Assembly: GCF_016820515.1 (NCBI RefSeq)
Contig: NZ_JADHDV010000004.1
Coordinates: forward strand, 124,001 to 188,000
Origin: Pseudoxanthomonas beigongshangi
GTDB lineage: Bacteria; Pseudomonadota; Gammaproteobacteria; Xanthomonadales; Xanthomonadaceae
DNA length: 64,000 nucleotides
Reading direction: 5' to 3'
Below the pieces are notes generated by a model that was not told the DNA's origin, ran no database searches, and saw only the letters and a program-made list of their open reading frames with translations. Below, piece by piece: positions 34,899-45,812 of this stretch (its first letter is position 1; every line of letters begins with the position of its first letter). A program made the translations under genes and the position numbers.

Positions 34899-36617
34899 AT
34901 GAACCAGACCCGTGTTTTCCTGATTTTCGCCTGGCTGATGGTGGCGATCCTGTTGTGGATGGAGTGGGGCAAGTTCAATGCGCCCGCCGTCGCTGCGCCC
35001 ACCGTGGCGGCCACCGCCGCGACGCAGTCCGGCAGCACCGTGCCCGCCTCGGCGCCCGCTGCGCAACCCGGCAGTACGGTCCCGCAGGCGCCGACTGCGG
35101 TCGAGGCCCCGGCCGCCGTTGCCGCCGCGCCGTCGGCCGGCCAGCGCGTCACCATCAGCAGCGACGTGCTGAAGCTGACCCTGGATGGCGGCAGCGTGCT
35201 GGAAGCCGAACTGCTGCAATACCCGCAGGAAAAGCGCCCCGGCAGCCCGGCGGTGAAGCTGTTCAACCAGGATCCGGCGCACTACTACGTCGCCGAGAGC
35301 GGCTGGGTGCCCGCCGGCGGAACGCGCGCCGCGCCGAATCACGAGAAGGGTTTCGTGCCGGAAGCCGGCACCGCCTTCGCGCTGGCGGCGGGTGGCAATG
35401 ACATCTCCGCGCCCTTCATCTGGCGCGGTCCGGACGGCGTGACCATCCGCCGTGTCTACACGCTCAAGCGCGGCGAATACGCGCTGACCGTGCGCGACGA
35501 AGTGGTCAACGGTGGCAGCACGCCATGGCAGGGTGCGATCTATCGCCAGCTGACCCGGATCCCGCCGCTGGTCAAGCGCGGTATGACCAATCCGGAGTCC
35601 TTCAGCTTCAACGGCGCCACCTGGTATGACGGCGGCTACCAGCGTCGCAAGTTCGACGAGGACTACGTGGCCGATGGCCGCGTCGATTGGCGCGGCACCG
35701 GTGGCTGGATCGCGATGCTGCAGCACCACTTCTTCACCGCCTGGATTCCGCAGGCGGCCGATCACACCACCATCTCGCTGGACGAGCCCAAATACGCCAC
35801 TGGCCCGCGTCCGCTGATCCGCGACATGGCCGATCCGCTGAACGTCGCGCCGGGCCAGACCGTGGCCATCAGCGCGCGCCTGTGGGTGGGCCCGAAGCTG
35901 GTCAACAAGATCAAGGCCGAGAACGTGCCGGGCCTGCACCGCGCGGTCGACTACAGCCAGTTCAAGATCTTCGACCTGATCGGCCAGGGCCTGTTCTGGA
36001 TCCTGGCGCACCTGCATGCGCTGCTGGGCAACTGGGGCTGGTCGATCATCGGCCTGGTGGTGCTGGTGAAGCTGGCGCTGTATCCGCTGTCGGCGGCGCA
36101 GTACAAGAGCTTCGCCAAGATGCGCAAGTTCCAGCCGCGCATCCAGCAGCTGAAGGAACGCTACGGCGACGACAAGCAGAAGTTCCAGGTCGCCATGATG
36201 GAGCTGTACAAGAAGGAGAAGATCAACCCGATGGGCGGCTGCCTGCCGATCCTCGTGCAGATGCCGATCTTCCTGTCGCTGTACTGGGTGCTGGTGGAAT
36301 CGGTGGAACTGCGCCAGGCGCCGTGGTTCGCCTGGATCCAGGACCTGACCGCGCAGGATCCGTACTTCATCCTGCCGATTCTCAACATGCTGGTGATGTG
36401 GTTGACCCAGAAGCTGACGCCGGCGCCGGGCATGGATCCGATGCAGCAGAAGATGATGCAGTTCATGCCGCTGGTGTTCGGCGTCATGATGGCCTTCTTC
36501 CCGTCCGGTCTGGTCCTGTACTGGGTCACCAACGGCGCGCTGGGCCTGCTCCAGCAGTGGTGGATGACCAAGCGGCACGGCGAACCGGCCACCGCGACGG
36601 CCACCGCCAAGAAGTAA
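34899..36617 (+). CDS. yidC: Membrane protein insertase YidC
   Basis: A 572-residue insertase that helps proteins into the inner membrane, alone or with SecYEG. It has an N-terminal anchor ([18 protein letters not shown]), a Pro/Ala-rich linker, a large periplasmic beta-sandwich (about residues 80-345), and the core insertase domain with five helices: [41 protein letters not shown] and [23 protein letters not shown]. The conserved arginine of the hydrophilic groove is expected near the [15 protein letters not shown] region. Length and order are standard for a Gram-negative YidC. Confidence 0.97.
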   Translation: MNQTRVFLIFAWLMVAILLWMEWGKFNAPAVAAPTVAATAATQSGSTVPASAPAAQPGSTVPQAPTAVEAPAAVAAAPSAGQRVTISSDVLKLTLDGGSVLEAELLQYPQEKRPGSPAVKLFNQDPAHYYVAESGWVPAGGTRAAPNHEKGFVPEAGTAFALAAGGNDISAPFIWRGPDGVTIRRVYTLKRGEYALTVRDEVVNGGSTPWQGAIYRQLTRIPPLVKRGMTNPESFSFNGATWYDGGYQRRKFDEDYVADGRVDWRGTGGWIAMLQHHFFTAWIPQAADHTTISLDEPKYATGPRPLIRDMADPLNVAPGQTVAISARLWVGPKLVNKIKAENVPGLHRAVDYSQFKIFDLIGQGLFWILAHLHALLGNWGWSIIGLVVLVKLALYPLSAAQYKSFAKMRKFQPRIQQLKERYGDDKQKFQVAMMELYKKEKINPMGGCLPILVQMPIFLSLYWVLVESVELRQAPWFAWIQDLTAQDPYFILPILNMLVMWLTQKLTPAPGMDPMQQKMMQFMPLVFGVMMAFFPSGLVLYWVTNGALGLLQQWWMTKRHGEPATATATAKK

Positions 36618-36633
36618 GCCGCGCCATTCCGAG

Positions 36634-36659
36634 AAAAACCCGCCGCAAGGCGGGTTTTT
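36634..36659 (+). terminator. Terminator after yidC
   Basis: AAAAACCCGCC, a GCAA loop, then GGCGGGTTTTT: a perfect 11-base stem with U-tail, 17 bases after the yidC stop. It ends the rpmH-rnpA-yidC transcript. Its symmetric form could act in both directions. Confidence 0.92.
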
Positions 36660-36715
36660 CTTTGCCGGGGTAACATGCGCGACCACCTTTCCGCCGTTCC
36701 ACGGGGCGTGCCGCG

Positions 36716-36925
36716 ATGCCATTCCGCTGTTTCCTTGCTCCGGTGCCGGCGCCGCTGTCCGGCTTCACGCGGGTGGCGCGCGACAAGGACGACGTCACTT
36801 CGGCGGTCGGGATCGGAAAAGCAAAGATCGCGCCCCGGGCGGAGGCGATCAGCGCGTATCCGGCTCTGCAACCGGCCGGCGCCTCCGCCTACGCGGCGCG
36901 CGAACAGCTGAGGCAACTGCAATGA
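36716..36925 (+). CDS. Possible small leader ORF before mnmE
   Basis: A 69-codon frame that ends with TGA overlapping the mnmE ATG (ATGA at 36922-36925). Third positions are mostly G or C, in line with true genes here, but no strong ribosome-binding site precedes its ATG and no domain is recognised. It may be a leader ORF that couples translation to mnmE, a remnant of a gene, or chance. The rest of the 304-base yidC-mnmE gap holds the yidC terminator and presumably the mnmE promoter. Confidence 0.3.
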   Translation: MPFRCFLAPVPAPLSGFTRVARDKDDVTSAVGIGKAKIAPRAEAISAYPALQPAGASAYAAREQLRQLQ

Positions 36926-38271
36926 ATCCCGCGCCGGCTTCCGACACCATCGCCGCCGTCGCCACCGCGCCCGGTGCGGGCGGCGTGGGCATCGTGCGCC
37001 TGTCCGGCCCGCGTGCGCTGGCCATCGCGGCGGCGATGTGCGGACGCGCGCTGCATGCGCGGCGTGCCCACCACGTGCGTTTCGATGACGGCGAAGGCGG
37101 CATCCTGGACGACGGCATCGCGCTGGCGTTCCCGGGTCCGGCGAGTTTCACCGGCGAGGACGTGGCCGAACTGCAGGCCCACGGCAGTCCGGTGGTCCTG
37201 CAGGCACTGGTCGATCGCGCCTGCGCGCTGGGCGCCCGACGTGCCCGTCCCGGCGAGTTCAGCGAACGCGCCTTCCACAACGACAAGCTGGATCTCGCCC
37301 AGGCCGAAGCGGTGGCCGATCTGATCGCCGCGTCCGACACCCGCGCCGCGCGGGCCGCGCGGCGTTCGCTGGACGGTGTGTTCTCGCGCCGGGTGGACGC
37401 CATCGCCGCGCGCCTGCTGCGGCTGCGCGTGCATGTCGAGGCGGCGATCGATTTCGCCGACGAGTCGATTGAAACGCTCGGCGGCGGCGAGGTCCGGGCC
37501 GGGTTGCAGCAGGCGCAGGCCGAATTGCGGCAACTGCTGGCCGACGCCGAACGCGGGCGCAAACTGCGCGACGGTCTGCATACGGTCATCGTCGGCCCGC
37601 CCAACGCCGGCAAGAGCTCGCTGCTGAATGCGCTGGCCGGCAGTGATCGTGCCATCGTCACCGATGTCGCCGGCACCACCCGCGACACCCTGCACGAAAC
37701 CATCCGCCTGGATGGACTGGAATTGCATCTGGTCGACACCGCCGGCCTGCGCGAGGGCGGCGACGCAATCGAACGCGAAGGCATGCGCCGCGCCCGCGCC
37801 GAATTGCAGCGCGCGGACCTGGCCCTGATCGTGGTCGATGCCCGCGACGTGCAGGCTGGCGCGGCGGCGGTGGCCGACGTGGTTGCCGACGTGCCGCGCC
37901 GGTTGTGGATCCACAACAAGGTCGATTTGCTGCCGACGGCGCCGGAGGATCCCGATGCGGAGGTCGTGACGGTTTCAGCCGCGACCGGCCAGGGTTTGCC
38001 GGCACTGCATGCGCGCCTGCGGGAACTGGCCGGGCAGGGAGCGGGCGAGGGCAGCGAAGGGGAGTTCTCCGCCCGGGCCCGCCACGTCGATGCCCTGCGC
38101 CGCGCATCCGGGCATGCTGAACAGGCAAATGGTGAACTGAATCACGAAATGCTGGAGCTGGCCGCCGAGGAACTGCGGTTGGCGCACGACGCGCTGGGGG
38201 AGATTACCGGCAAGATTTCCGCCGACGAGATGCTGGGATACATCTTCTCGACCTTCTGCATCGGCAAATAA
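36922..38271 (+). CDS. mnmE: tRNA modification GTPase MnmE
   Basis: A 449-residue GTPase that with MnmG adds the 5-carboxymethylaminomethyl group to wobble uridine in certain tRNAs. The N-terminal folate-binding domain starts [22 protein letters not shown]; the G domain has [29 protein letters not shown] and NKVDL; the C-terminus ends FCIGK, the invariant CxGK motif whose cysteine is needed for function. GAGG lies nine bases before the ATG. Gene order yidC-mnmE is common near the origin. mnmG is not in this window. Confidence 0.97.
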   Translation: MNPAPASDTIAAVATAPGAGGVGIVRLSGPRALAIAAAMCGRALHARRAHHVRFDDGEGGILDDGIALAFPGPASFTGEDVAELQAHGSPVVLQALVDRACALGARRARPGEFSERAFHNDKLDLAQAEAVADLIAASDTRAARAARRSLDGVFSRRVDAIAARLLRLRVHVEAAIDFADESIETLGGGEVRAGLQQAQAELRQLLADAERGRKLRDGLHTVIVGPPNAGKSSLLNALAGSDRAIVTDVAGTTRDTLHETIRLDGLELHLVDTAGLREGGDAIEREGMRRARAELQRADLALIVVDARDVQAGAAAVADVVADVPRRLWIHNKVDLLPTAPEDPDAEVVTVSAATGQGLPALHARLRELAGQGAGEGSEGEFSARARHVDALRRASGHAEQANGELNHEMLELAAEELRLAHDALGEITGKISADEMLGYIFSTFCIGK

Positions 38272-38361
38272 GGTGACAAGATTGACAGACGGGGCGTGAT
38301 CCCGTGTGCTGGGCACGCGGGATCCATTGATTCACTTTCGTGTTTCTGGGGGAAACAACCG

Positions 38362-39381
38362 ATGCTGTCGAAGACGCACTACGCCAAGTCGCGCTTGGCG
38401 GTACCGCTATTGCTGGTACTGACCATCGCCGCATGCTCCAAGGACGAACCGGCCACGGCCCCTGCCACCGGACAGGCCGCCGCCGCGGGACAGGCCACGC
38501 CGCCGCCGCCGGCGGTTTCAGCCGAAGTCCAGGCCATGAACGTGGACCAGCTCCGCGACGCCGCCACCAACGCGTTGCGCGAGAACCGCATCTACGCGCC
38601 CGGCGGCAACAACGCCATGGAGTACTACCTGGCCCTGCGCGACAAGCTACCCAACGATCCGGGCGTAACGAGCGCCTTGACCGACCTGATGCCCTATACG
38701 CTGATCGCCGCCGAGCAGAGCATCGCGCGCGAGGAGTTCACCGAGGCGCAACGCCTGTCGGCGATCATCGAGAAGGCCGATCCCAAGGCGCCGGCACTGC
38801 CGCGCTTGAAGCAGAGCATCACCGCGGCGCAGGAAGCGGTCGCCCAGCGTGCGCAGGACAGCGAGGCCAAGACCAAGGCCGCGGAAGAGGCGAGGTTGAA
38901 GGACCAGCAGCGACTGGCGCAGCAGGCCGAACAGCAACGCGCGACCGAGGCCGCCGCCGCACAGCAGCTGGCCCAGCAGCAGGAAGCCGCCCGCCAGGAA
39001 GCCGAACGCCAGGCCGCGGCGCGGCGCGAGGCCGAACAGCGCGAGGCCGCCGCCCGCGCGGCGGCGCAGACACCGTCCGCACCCGCGTCGGCGCCAGCCA
39101 GCACCGCGGCGACTTCCAGCGGCAGCAACCAGTTGCGTCCGATCAGCACGCCGGCGCCGCGCTATCCGCCCGAAGCCCTGCGCGCCGGTACCGCCGGCGA
39201 GGTGCTGGTGGAATTCACGGTGGGCACCGACGGTTCGGTCACCTCCGCGCGGGTCGTGCGCGCCACTCCGGCCCGTGTATTCGATCGCGAAGCGGTCAAC
39301 GCGGCCAAGCGCTGGAAGTTCCAGCCGGTCAGCGAGCCGGTCACCACCCGCCGCACCATCGGGTTCAATCCGGGCGGTTGA
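38362..39381 (+). CDS. TonB-domain lipoprotein
   Basis: A 339-residue protein with a lipoprotein signal (LTIAACSK, cysteine near residue 25), a Q/P/A-rich part, a helical region (residues about 60-160), a long Ala/Glu/Gln coiled coil (about 165-235), then a TonB C-terminal domain: STPAPRYPPEALRAGTAGEVLVEFTVGTDGSVTSARVVRATP to AVNAAKRWKFQPV. It lacks the usual N-terminal membrane anchor of TonB that contacts ExbB, so it is not a normal energy transducer; it may tie the envelope layers together. GGGGGAAAC precedes the ATG. A strong terminator follows. Confidence 0.85.
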   Translation: MLSKTHYAKSRLAVPLLLVLTIAACSKDEPATAPATGQAAAAGQATPPPPAVSAEVQAMNVDQLRDAATNALRENRIYAPGGNNAMEYYLALRDKLPNDPGVTSALTDLMPYTLIAAEQSIAREEFTEAQRLSAIIEKADPKAPALPRLKQSITAAQEAVAQRAQDSEAKTKAAEEARLKDQQRLAQQAEQQRATEAAAAQQLAQQQEAARQEAERQAAARREAEQREAAARAAAQTPSAPASAPASTAATSSGSNQLRPISTPAPRYPPEALRAGTAGEVLVEFTVGTDGSVTSARVVRATPARVFDREAVNAAKRWKFQPVSEPVTTRRTIGFNPGG

Positions 39382-39396
39382 ACCGGAACACCAGGC

Positions 39397-39430
39397 AAAA
39401 AAAGGGGGCGGAATTTCCGCCCCCTTTTTT
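39397..39430. terminator. Bidirectional terminator after the TonB-domain lipoprotein
   Basis: Seven A, then a GGGGGCGGAA/TTCCGCCCCC stem, then six T. The symmetric form serves the plus-strand lipoprotein gene and, on the other strand, the ABC permease gene whose stop is at 39451. Confidence 0.93.
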
Positions 39431-39450
39431 CATTCCGGCATCGCGCCCCG

Positions 39451-40628
39451 TCAGCCCGAGATCGCCAACCGCTCCTGGTGGTAGCGGCGCACCGCGGCGA
39501 ACCACAGCAACGCCGCCAGGGCGAACGCGCTGGCCAGGTAGATGCCCCATATCTGCGGGGTGATGGCCTCGTTGCGGATGACCTTGAGGATCAGCTGGTT
39601 CTGCGCGAGGAACGGCACCGCGAACTGCCACAGCTGGCTCTTCACCGGGCTGGCCATCAGCGCGAAGGTCGGCACCATCGGCAACAGCAGCAACCAGGTC
39701 ATGTGGCTCTGCGCCTCCTTCATGCTCTTGGCGCTGGCGGCCAGCCAGGTCAGCAGCGACGTGCCGATGAACAGCATCGGCAGCAGCACCAGCAGCATCT
39801 GCGCCATCGCCGGGAACGACACGTTCAACTGGCGGCCGACACCGGAGGAAATCTGCGCGCTGAAACGGAACGCCAGCAAGGTCAGCACCAGCGTGCCCAT
39901 GCCGATCACGCAGGCCGCGGCGATCTTGCCGCTGACCACCGCGCCGCGCGAAGCCGGCGTGGCGAGCAAGGGTTCCAGCGACTGCCGTTCGCGCTCGCCG
40001 GCGGTGGCGTCCAGGATCAGGTAGGCGCCGCCGATGAACGAGGTCAGGATCAGCAGGTAGGGCAGCAGCACCGACAGCAGCACGCCACGCTTGGCTTCCG
40101 GCGTGGCCAGATCCTGCGCGCCGATGTTCACCGGCTTGGCGACCGAGGCATCCAGCCCCCGCGCCATCAGCCGCAGCGCGCCCGCCTGCTGGCTGTAGAT
40201 CGCCAGCGTGGTTTCCAGCCGTCGGCTGGGAATCTCGGCATCGCGACGGGTGCTGTCCTTGATGATTTCCACCAGCGCCGGCTTGCCGGCGCGCCAGTCC
40301 CGGGCGTAGTCGGGGCTGATGCGCAGGGCGACGTCGATGTCCTGGTTGCGGATCGCCGCGGCCAGATCCTTTGGCGGTTCCACCGCCTTCAGGCCGTAGC
40401 TGGCGAGGAAGGCCACCAGGTTGGGCGCGTTCTCCTTGCCGACCACGGGAATGTCGAGTTCCTTGTCGATCTGGGTGCGGGCGCGCTTCTCGGCCAGCGA
40501 ACCCATGCCCAGCATCAGTGCCGGGTACAGCAGCGGGCCGAGGAACAGGGCCAGGGCGAGCGTGCGGCGGTCGCGCGACAGGTCCTTGAGCTCCTTGCGC
40601 ATCACGGTGATGACGGTACCGAACAGGC

Positions 40629-40632
<4 letters not shown>
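39451..40632 (-). CDS. ABC-2 type permease, NatB-like
   Basis: A 393-residue membrane protein: one N-terminal helix, a long periplasmic domain (about residues 45-195), then five or more helices. It resembles NatB sodium-exporter permeases, as in the start MSLFGTVITVMRKELKDLSRDRRTLALALFLGPLLYP and the LILTSFIGGAYLILDATAGERERQSLEPLLATPASRGAVVSGKI block. It overlaps the ATPase gene by four bases (ATGA). The transported ion or molecule is not proven by sequence. Confidence 0.85.
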
Positions 40633-41375
<743 letters not shown>

Positions 41376-41427
41376 CGAATGTCTCCTGGAATCGCTGCTG
41401 CGGATGGGAAGGGAATGCGAAGGTCCA

Positions 41428-42939
41428 TCACGGCTCCCATCCGTTGAAGCTGGTGAAGGCGGGCGTGCCGTCGATCGCATCCAGGCACTTGGCGTCCAGC
41501 GCCTTGGCATCCGTCGATTCGATGAACTGGCTGACCAGCTTGGGCATGCAGCCCTGGCCGATCACGTTGTGGCCCTGGCCGCGCAGGACCAGGTGGCGGC
41601 CGTTGGACAATCCCTTGAGCACGGCTTCGCCGTAGCTGGGCGGAGTGACCGGATCCTGCTCACCGGACATCAGCAGCGCCGGCACCTTCGACACCAGCGG
41701 CTGGTTGAAGCCGGCCGGGCGTTCGCCCTTCGGCCAAACTGCGCAGGGACTGAAGAACAGCCGGGCCAGGTCGTCGCCCATCACCGTATCGGCGTCGGCC
41801 GGATCCGGCCGATAGCGATCGGCGTCCTCGGCGCAGATCACCGACAGCTGCATGCCGCGCGCCATCTGGCCGGACACCTGTCCGTCCATGAACTTGGCCA
41901 GCGACATCAGCGGGCCGTAGCGGCCTTGGTCGGCTTCGTCCAGCACCAGCGGCAGCAGCGAGGTGGTGGCCGGCATGTAGGAGAACGCATGGGTCAGGCC
42001 GGTGACCGTCGAGGCGGACAGCTTGTCCCGCTTCTCCTGTCCGTTGGACGGATCCCGGTAGGTCACCTCCACCGGCGCGGCGGACAGGCGCTGCTTGAGC
42101 GCCAGCAGGCGGGTGCGCAGGTCGGTCGGATAGCGCGCGCGGCAGGCGGCATCGGCGGCGCAGGCCTTGGATTGCAGCGCCAGCGCGTCATCGAAACGGC
42201 GGGCGAACTCACCGCCGACCACCAGCGCGTTCGGCGCCACGCCGTCCAATACGATCGCGCGGGTGTGCTGCGGATAGGTGCCGGCGTACTGCTGGGCGAC
42301 GCGGGTGCCGTAGGACACCCCGATCAGGTTGATCTGCGCGGCGCCGATTGCGGCGCGCACGGCGTCCAGGTCGCGGATGGCTTCGGTGGTGGTGTAGAAG
42401 CGCAAATCGGCGTGCTTGGACAGCGCGTCCACGCACTTGCGCGATATGGCCTGCAGGGCGGCCTCATCCAGCGAATCCATGTCGGCGACCGACGGACCGT
42501 CCTCGGGGCCATCGCATTCCAGCGGATTGGAGCGGCCGGTGCCGCGCTGGTCCACCAGCACCACGTGGCGCTGCTTGCGGACCTCGCGCAGGGCCGCGTC
42601 GACCAGGACCGCATGCTCGGTCGCGGCCTGGCCGGGACCACCGGCCAGGAAGAACACCGGATCCTCGAGGGCCGCGCCTTCGTCGGTGGCCGGCAGCCAG
42701 GCGAGGTTGAGGGCGATCTTGCGGCCCTGCGGCGCCTGCCGGTTCTCCGGCACCTCGAAGGTCGCGCATTGCGCTTCCACGTTCCCGCCGGTCCCGGCCT
42801 CGGCCAGGGTGCAGGGCTGGAAAGTGACGCGGCCATAGTGGCGGCCGGTGGCCGCCTTGTCCGGCGCGGGGGCGTTGCTGCAGGCGGTGAGCGCGAGCAG
42901 GCCGGCGCAGGCCAGCAGGGTCTTGCGGTGGTGTCGCAT
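41428..42939 (-). CDS. Alpha/beta-hydrolase lipoprotein (TAP-like peptidase)
   Basis: A 503-residue exported hydrolase with a lipobox (LLALTACSN, cysteine 20). The fold's oxyanion segment DPVFFLAGGPGQAA, the VVLVDQRGTGRSN loop, the nucleophile elbow INLIGVSYGTRVAQQY (serine near residue 205), and the C-terminal TAP-like domain with LLMSGEQDPVTPPSYGEAVL and the histidine in LRGQGHNVIGQGC are present. Such enzymes cut N-terminal amino acids or tripeptides, or act as proline iminopeptidases. It lies downstream of the NatAB-like genes in the opposite position and is likely independent. Confidence 0.85.
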   Translation of the reverse strand: MRHHRKTLLACAGLLALTACSNAPAPDKAATGRHYGRVTFQPCTLAEAGTGGNVEAQCATFEVPENRQAPQGRKIALNLAWLPATDEGAALEDPVFFLAGGPGQAATEHAVLVDAALREVRKQRHVVLVDQRGTGRSNPLECDGPEDGPSVADMDSLDEAALQAISRKCVDALSKHADLRFYTTTEAIRDLDAVRAAIGAAQINLIGVSYGTRVAQQYAGTYPQHTRAIVLDGVAPNALVVGGEFARRFDDALALQSKACAADAACRARYPTDLRTRLLALKQRLSAAPVEVTYRDPSNGQEKRDKLSASTVTGLTHAFSYMPATTSLLPLVLDEADQGRYGPLMSLAKFMDGQVSGQMARGMQLSVICAEDADRYRPDPADADTVMGDDLARLFFSPCAVWPKGERPAGFNQPLVSKVPALLMSGEQDPVTPPSYGEAVLKGLSNGRHLVLRGQGHNVIGQGCMPKLVSQFIESTDAKALDAKCLDAIDGTPAFTSFNGWEP

Positions 42940-43070
42940 GGGCGTTCGTCCTGGTTGCGATGCGTTTCAGGATGCCATGACGACGCCAACCGACGGATGT
43001 GACCAAAGTGCGGTGGCTTTTTTTCCGACCGCCTGCAGGCATCCCAAACCATCGGAATCACCGACCGGCG

Positions 43071-43179
43071 GTAGGAGCCGCGTCCCGCCGCGAGCCTTTT
43101 CACACAGCGGCCGCCAATGCCCGGTGAAGAGCTCGGCGAAGAGTCCGGCGAAGAGCTCGCGGCGGGACGCCGCTCCTAC
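43071..43179. repeat. REP pair, GAGCGGCGTCCCGCCGC family
   Basis: Inverted units GTAGGAGCCGCGTCCCGCCGCG and the inverse of GTAGGAGCGGCGTCCCGCCGC. Between the arms is a threefold 12-base repeat (GAAGAGCTCGGC and near copies, 43126-43161). This is a third REP family in the window. It fills most of the 245-base gap between the hydrolase gene and fpr; the rest shows no recognisable element. Confidence 0.8.
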
Positions 43180-43184
43180 CGGTT

Positions 43185-43937
43185 TTATTTGCTGCTGACG
43201 TATTTTTCGCGGCGGATCTGCGGAATCGGCAGGCCGGCGGCCTTCAGCGCCTCGAAGCAGGCATCGACCATGTCCGGATTGCCGCACAGGTAGGCGATGT
43301 CGGTATCCGCATTCGGGGCGAACTCGGCCAGATGCTGCTGCACGTAGCCCTGGCGGACATCCGGGTGCGGATGTTCCGGCAGTTCGCGGGAGAAGCAGGG
43401 CACGAAACGGAACTGCGGATGCTGGTCGGCGAAGGCGCGGAAATCCTCGCCGTACAGCAGTTCGGCGGGTGTACGCGCGCCGAACAGCAGCACCACCTCG
43501 ATGTCGCGGCCGGCGATCTGCTCGGCCAGCTGCGGCAGCATCGCCCGGTAGGGCGTGACGCCGGTGCCGGTGGCGATCAGCAGGTAGCGGCGGTTGCGGT
43601 CGTTGGGCATCAGGCAGAACCGGCCGTAGGGACCGCTGGCGTCGACGTGGCCACCTTCGGGCAGGCCCTCGAACAGGGCCGTGGCCGCGCCGCCGGGCAC
43701 GTAGCTGACCGCGATCTCCACCGCCTCGCCCGGTCCCAGCCGGTGATCGTGGATGGTCGCCAGCGAATAGCTGCGCTTGGCAGGGGTCCCGTCGGCGTAG
43801 CTGAAATGCACCTGGATGAACTGGCCCGGGATGAAGTCCAGGGGCTGGCCGTCGTCACGGACGAAGACATAGTGGCCGACGCTGGGGGCCAGCATGCGGC
43901 GCCCGACGAGCTTCAACGGAAAATGGACGATGGCCAA
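43185..43937 (-). CDS. fpr: Ferredoxin/flavodoxin-NADP+ reductase
   Basis: A 250-residue FAD enzyme that moves electrons between NADPH and ferredoxin or flavodoxin. The FAD-binding motif RSYSL is in GTPAKRSYSLATIHDH; the NADP-binding part has LLIATGTGVTPYRAMLPQL and DIAYLCGNPDMVDACFEALKAAG; the C-terminus is REKYVSSK. The start is taken as TTG at 43937, since no ATG is available near the family's N-terminus; this leaves 108 bases to the divergent ABC gene. The stop is close to a REP element. Confidence 0.9.
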   Translation of the reverse strand: MAIVHFPLKLVGRRMLAPSVGHYVFVRDDGQPLDFIPGQFIQVHFSYADGTPAKRSYSLATIHDHRLGPGEAVEIAVSYVPGGAATALFEGLPEGGHVDASGPYGRFCLMPNDRNRRYLLIATGTGVTPYRAMLPQLAEQIAGRDIEVVLLFGARTPAELLYGEDFRAFADQHPQFRFVPCFSRELPEHPHPDVRQGYVQQHLAEFAPNADTDIAYLCGNPDMVDACFEALKAAGLPIPQIRREKYVSSK

Positions 43938-43988
43938 GGTGCTGGGCGATGGAACGGTGTGGTGCCGGGACCGACCCGGCGGGGTGCC

Positions 43989-43994
43989 TATAAT
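43989..43994 (+). promoter_or_regulatory. Promoter -10 element of the YadGH-like ABC operon
   Basis: An exact TATAAT lies 51 bases before the GTG start of the ATPase gene, in the gap with divergent fpr. The -35 region at the best spacing is poor. Confidence 0.5.
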
Positions 43995-44045
43995 AAGCGT
44001 TCGTGTCCCCCCGGGCGCCCACGCTGGCGCCGCAAGGTCCCCTAC

Positions 44046-45002
44046 GTGTCCCAACCCGTGGTTCCCGCGAACGCGCCCGCGCTCGCCATTTCCGATCTCC
44101 GTAAGGTCTACGACAACGGCGTGCAGGCGCTCAAGGGCATCTCGCTGCAGGTCGCGCCCGGCGATTTCTTCGCCCTGCTCGGCCCCAATGGCGCCGGCAA
44201 GTCGACCCTGATCGGCATCGTCAGCTCGCTGGTGAACAAGAGCGGCGGCGAAGTCGAGGTGTTCGGCGTCAACCTGTCGCGCCACCGCGACGACGCCCTG
44301 CGGCTGATCGGCCTGGTGCCGCAGGAATTGAACTTCAACATGTTCGAGAAGCCGATCGACATCCTGGTCAACTACGCCGGTTTCTACGGGGTGCCCCGCG
44401 CCGAGGCGCTGGTGCTGGCCGAAGAGGAACTCAAGCGCGCCCAGCTGTGGGACAAGGCGCAGATGATGAGCCGCACGCTGTCCGGTGGCATGAAGCGGCG
44501 GCTGATGATCGCCCGCGCGATGATGACCCGGCCGAAGCTGCTGATCCTCGACGAACCGACCGCCGGCGTGGACATCGAAATCCGGCGTGGCATGTGGAAG
44601 ACCCTGAAGGACATCAACGCCGCCGGCACCACCATCATCCTGACCACCCATTACCTGGAGGAGGCCGAAAGCCTCTGCCGCAACCTGGCCATCATCGACC
44701 ACGGCACCATCGTCGAGCAGGGCCCGATGCGCGAGCTGCTGGCCAAGCTGGACGTGGAAGGCTTCCTGCTGGACATCGACGGCGAGCTGCCGGCGCAGCT
44801 GCCGCTCATCGAAGGCGCGACGCTGGTGGCGACCGATCCGCATACGCTGGATCTGGACATGCCGCGGGCGATGGATCTCAACCGCATCTTCGCCGCGCTC
44901 AACGAAGCCGGCATCCGGGTGCGCTCGATGCGCACCAAGAGCAACCGACTGGAGGAACTGTTCGTGCGCATGACCGGCAACGGCAAGGAGCAGGCGGCAT
45001 GA
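44046..45002 (+). CDS. ABC transporter ATPase, YadG-like
   Basis: A 318-residue ATPase. Walker A is FFALLGPNGAGKSTLIGIV, signature RTLSGGMKRRLMIARAMM, Walker B PKLLILDEPTAGVDIEIRRGMW, and the H-loop is ILTTHYLEEAESL. Its extra C-terminal domain (residues about 220-318) is typical of YadG. The start is a GTG at 44046; another GTG four codons downstream is possible. It overlaps the permease start by four bases. YadGH-type pairs are exporters of unknown substrate. Confidence 0.9.
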   Translation: MSQPVVPANAPALAISDLRKVYDNGVQALKGISLQVAPGDFFALLGPNGAGKSTLIGIVSSLVNKSGGEVEVFGVNLSRHRDDALRLIGLVPQELNFNMFEKPIDILVNYAGFYGVPRAEALVLAEEELKRAQLWDKAQMMSRTLSGGMKRRLMIARAMMTRPKLLILDEPTAGVDIEIRRGMWKTLKDINAAGTTIILTTHYLEEAESLCRNLAIIDHGTIVEQGPMRELLAKLDVEGFLLDIDGELPAQLPLIEGATLVATDPHTLDLDMPRAMDLNRIFAALNEAGIRVRSMRTKSNRLEELFVRMTGNGKEQAA

Positions 45003-45769
45003 GCAATCCCAACCTGATCGCCTTCGGCACCATCGTCCGCCGCGAAGTGGCGCGGATCCTGCGCATCTGGGGCCAGACCCTGGTGCCGCCGGCCATCACC
45101 ATGACCCTGTACTTCCTGATCTTCGGCGGCCTGATCGGCTCGCAGATCCGGGACATGGGCGGATACAGCTACATGGAGTTCATCGTGCCGGGTCTGGTGA
45201 TGATGAGCGTCATCCAGAACAGCTACGGCAACATCTCCTCCAGTTTCTTCGGCGCCAAGTTCGGACGCCACATCGAGGAGTTGCTGGTCAGCCCGATGCC
45301 GAACTGGGTGATCCTGTGGGGCTACGTGGCCGGCGCGGTGCTGCGTGGCCTGATGGTCGGCATCATCGTGCTGATCATCGCCACCTTCTTCACCCCCGTG
45401 CGCATGCCGCATCCGCTGGTCACCCTGAGCACGGTCCTGCTGGGCGCGACGATTTTCTCGCTGGCCGGTTTCATCAATGCGGTCTACGCCAAGAAGTTCG
45501 ACGACGTGGCGATCGTGCCCACCTTCATCCTGACCCCGCTGACCTACCTGGGCGGCGTGTTCTATTCGGTGAAACTGCTACCGTCCTGGGCCGAGGCGCT
45601 GACCCACGCCAACCCGATCTTCTACATGGTCAACGCGTTCCGCTACGGCCTGCTGGGCAGCAGCGACGTGCCGCTGTGGGTGGCCTACGCGCTGATGCTG
45701 GGATTCGTGCTGGCGCTCAGTTCGCTGGCGCTGTGGTTGCTCAAGCGCGGCGTCGGCCTGCGCAGTTGA
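44999..45769 (+). CDS. ABC-2 type permease, YadH-like
   Basis: A 256-residue membrane protein with six helices and the ABC-2 signature (FILTPLTYLGGVFYSVKLLPSWAEALTHANPIFYMVNAFRYGLLG). It matches YadH of E. coli along its whole length, including RREVARILRIWGQTLVPPAITMTLYFLIFG at the N-terminus. It pairs with the ATPase gene through an ATGA overlap. A role in export of an envelope component is likely but not shown. Confidence 0.9.
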   Translation: MSNPNLIAFGTIVRREVARILRIWGQTLVPPAITMTLYFLIFGGLIGSQIRDMGGYSYMEFIVPGLVMMSVIQNSYGNISSSFFGAKFGRHIEELLVSPMPNWVILWGYVAGAVLRGLMVGIIVLIIATFFTPVRMPHPLVTLSTVLLGATIFSLAGFINAVYAKKFDDVAIVPTFILTPLTYLGGVFYSVKLLPSWAEALTHANPIFYMVNAFRYGLLGSSDVPLWVAYALMLGFVLALSSLALWLLKRGVGLRS

Positions 45770-45812
45770 ACTTGCGCCGGCACGGTCCGGCGCGATGCAG
45801 GGAGTGGTGCGG

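Noticed and set aside
42967-43287. A 106-residue minus-strand frame upstream of the hydrolase gene
   Set aside because: It consists of the REP pair and its repeated spacer, read through into the fpr end.
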